From Pseudomonadota bacterium (GTDB taxonomy: Bacteria; Bdellovibrionota; Bacteriovoracia; Bacteriovoracales; Bacteriovoracaceae), in the NCBI GenBank assembly GCA_023432655.1, contig JAEYUK010000066.1, positions 1-6,587 of the forward strand: a stretch of 6,587 bases of DNA. Reading direction: 5' to 3'. Of the stretch, positions 5,733 through 6,587 are shown in pieces. A program made the position numbers and the translations under genes. The notes under the pieces were generated by a model, which saw nothing but the letters and a program-made list of their open reading frames with translations, was not told where the DNA came from and made no database searches. Within the stretch, counting starts at the first letter, position 1; the number at the start of each line of letters is the position of its first letter.

Positions 5733-6587
5733 AACCCCTCACGGCACTCCCGTACAATCGAATAAAGATTTTGCATGATATTCTTATATCGTGGAGGGAT
5801 CTCACTTGGAACTTTTTTATTATCCGGATTGAGATTTTGATAAGAAGAAAATTCTTTAGCGAGAGCATAAAGCTCATCTGCTGAAAGTTTTGGCCTTAGC
5901 TTCTGCACTTTTTGAACAATATAAGTAATAGAGTCTCCAGTCACCCGGTCATACTTATTAATAATTGATGAGCGCATGGTTAGTTCCAGGAAAATCTGAG
6001 ATAAGGACATATGACTTTCCTTCTCTACGGCCCGAACTAAATCTAAATAAGCTTTCTGATAGCGATTGATTTGTTTTTTTCTGATCTCAGTCAGTTTGAG
6101 GTCAGCTTTTTTGGCATAAGAAGATTTGGTGATTTCTGTAAATTCCTGAGGAGTGAGAAGGGCCTGTCTGGTCAAATAGATCTGCGGAAATTCCCTTAGA
6201 ATATCTCTCATACAAAAGATCGCATCCCTATTTATTCCATCAGCAACTTTATAGATACCCCTCTTCGACTGGGCCCGCTCGAAGTAAGAGAACGTTTTTC
6301 TGAATTTGGTTATGAGATGGCGATGATTATTAAATAAAAGATCCTGGTGTTGCTTTTTAAAGCCAATTTTTTGAACCAGGTTCCGATCTTTACTCTCGAT
6401 AAAACGTTTATCAAAATATTTCAGGATCTCGTGTTTTCTAAATTGAGAGATGGATTTTTTCTTGCCGGTAGATAAATAGTCCGCAATTTGAATAAAGCAT
6501 TGGGCGATGTAGCGGGCCTTTTGTCGCTGCTCCAGGATGGTAGTCGAGAACCTCTGAACATCATCGTAGCGGTACTCTGCATGAAAC
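5729..6587 (-). CDS. Uncharacterised helical, basic protein (N-terminus beyond the window)
   Basis: I do not recognise this family. The frame is open from the TGA at 5731-5729 back to the right edge, 285 residues, with no stop and with protein-like composition throughout. The internal ATG at 6211-6209 (FCMRDILREF) is unlikely to be the true start: 125 further codons upstream stay open in AT-rich DNA, and the only purine-rich stretch before that ATG (AGGGA) lies too far away. The protein is rich in K, R, Q, E and F/Y/I/L and looks mostly helical, with no membrane span, signal peptide or cysteine cluster. The visible N-terminal part contains a repeated-basic stretch (TGKKKSISQFRKHE); the middle has a charged helix-rich segment (KADLKLTEIRKKQINRYQKA), and the end is IVRECREGL. 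It is coupled to the peptidase E-like gene by an ATGA overlap. A function cannot be assigned from what is seen. Confidence 0.75.
   Translation of the reverse strand, partial: FHAEYRYDDVQRFSTTILEQRQKARYIAQCFIQIADYLSTGKKKSISQFRKHEILKYFDKRFIESKDRNLVQKIGFKKQHQDLLFNNHRHLITKFRKTFSYFERAQSKRGIYKVADGINRDAIFCMRDILREFPQIYLTRQALLTPQEFTEITKSSYAKKADLKLTEIRKKQINRYQKAYLDLVRAVEKESHMSLSQIFLELTMRSSIINKYDRVTGDSITYIVQKVQKLRPKLSADELYALAKEFSSYQNLNPDNKKVPSEIPPRYKNIMQNLYSIVRECREGL

Noticed and set aside
5729..6211. A 160-residue gene starting at the internal ATG 6211
   Set aside because: The same frame is open for another 125 codons to the window edge with protein-like sequence, and the purine-rich AGGGA before that ATG is too distant for a good ribosome site.
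6440..6587. Possible RasGEF-like helix pattern (ILEQRQKARYIAQCFIQIADYL) in the uncharacterised protein
   Set aside because: One helix resembles the pattern in Ras exchange-factor domains, but the following conserved segments of that domain are not found, so this is probably only helix periodicity.

Overview
The window carries six protein-coding genes and almost no non-coding DNA. It looks like a chromosomal region of a moderately AT-rich Gram-negative bacterium. The evidence for that is a type IV pilus retraction ATPase (PilT family) next to a ClsB-type cardiolipin synthase paired with a YbhP-type phosphodiesterase, a combination typical of proteobacteria-like genomes. The general style (PilT with a lineage-specific C-terminus, an LtaS-like sulfatase in a Gram-negative, tight small operons) would fit the Bdellovibrionota (Bdellovibrio/Bacteriovorax relatives), but that placement is an inference with only modest confidence. 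No tRNA, rRNA, CRISPR array, transposon or phage gene was seen.

Layout, left to right. Bases 1-1902 (minus) hold an LTA-synthase-family membrane sulfatase/phosphoglycerol transferase whose C-terminus runs off the left edge. A 52-base gap (1903-1954) contains two adjacent stem-loops, one overlapping the ribosome binding site of that gene. Bases 1955-3055 (minus) are a complete pilT-like gene, transcribed towards the LtaS-like gene and possibly co-transcribed with it. Bases 3056-3184 are a 129-base divergent promoter region. Bases 3185-4333 (plus) are a two-HKD cardiolipin synthase, followed after 2 bases by a YbhP-like endonuclease/exonuclease/phosphatase-fold protein (4336-5073). That operon collides head-on with a minus-strand pair: the two stop codons share one CTAG tetranucleotide at 5070-5073. 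The minus pair is a peptidase E-like serine hydrolase (5070-5732) and, upstream with an ATGA overlap, an uncharacterised helical protein (5729-6587) whose N-terminus lies beyond the right edge.

How the genes may work together: the LtaS-like enzyme and the cardiolipin synthase both belong to families that consume phosphatidylglycerol, and YbhP-family proteins are recurrent partners of ClsB, so the left two thirds of the window is a plausible envelope phospholipid neighbourhood around a pilus motor gene. The peptidase E/unknown pair is a separate transcription unit with no evident link to it. Most genes are recognisable families. The least explained element is the large open frame at 5729-6587, and the most unusual local structures are the RBS-overlapping hairpin, the shared stop-codon tetranucleotide and the degenerate PilT C-terminal motif.
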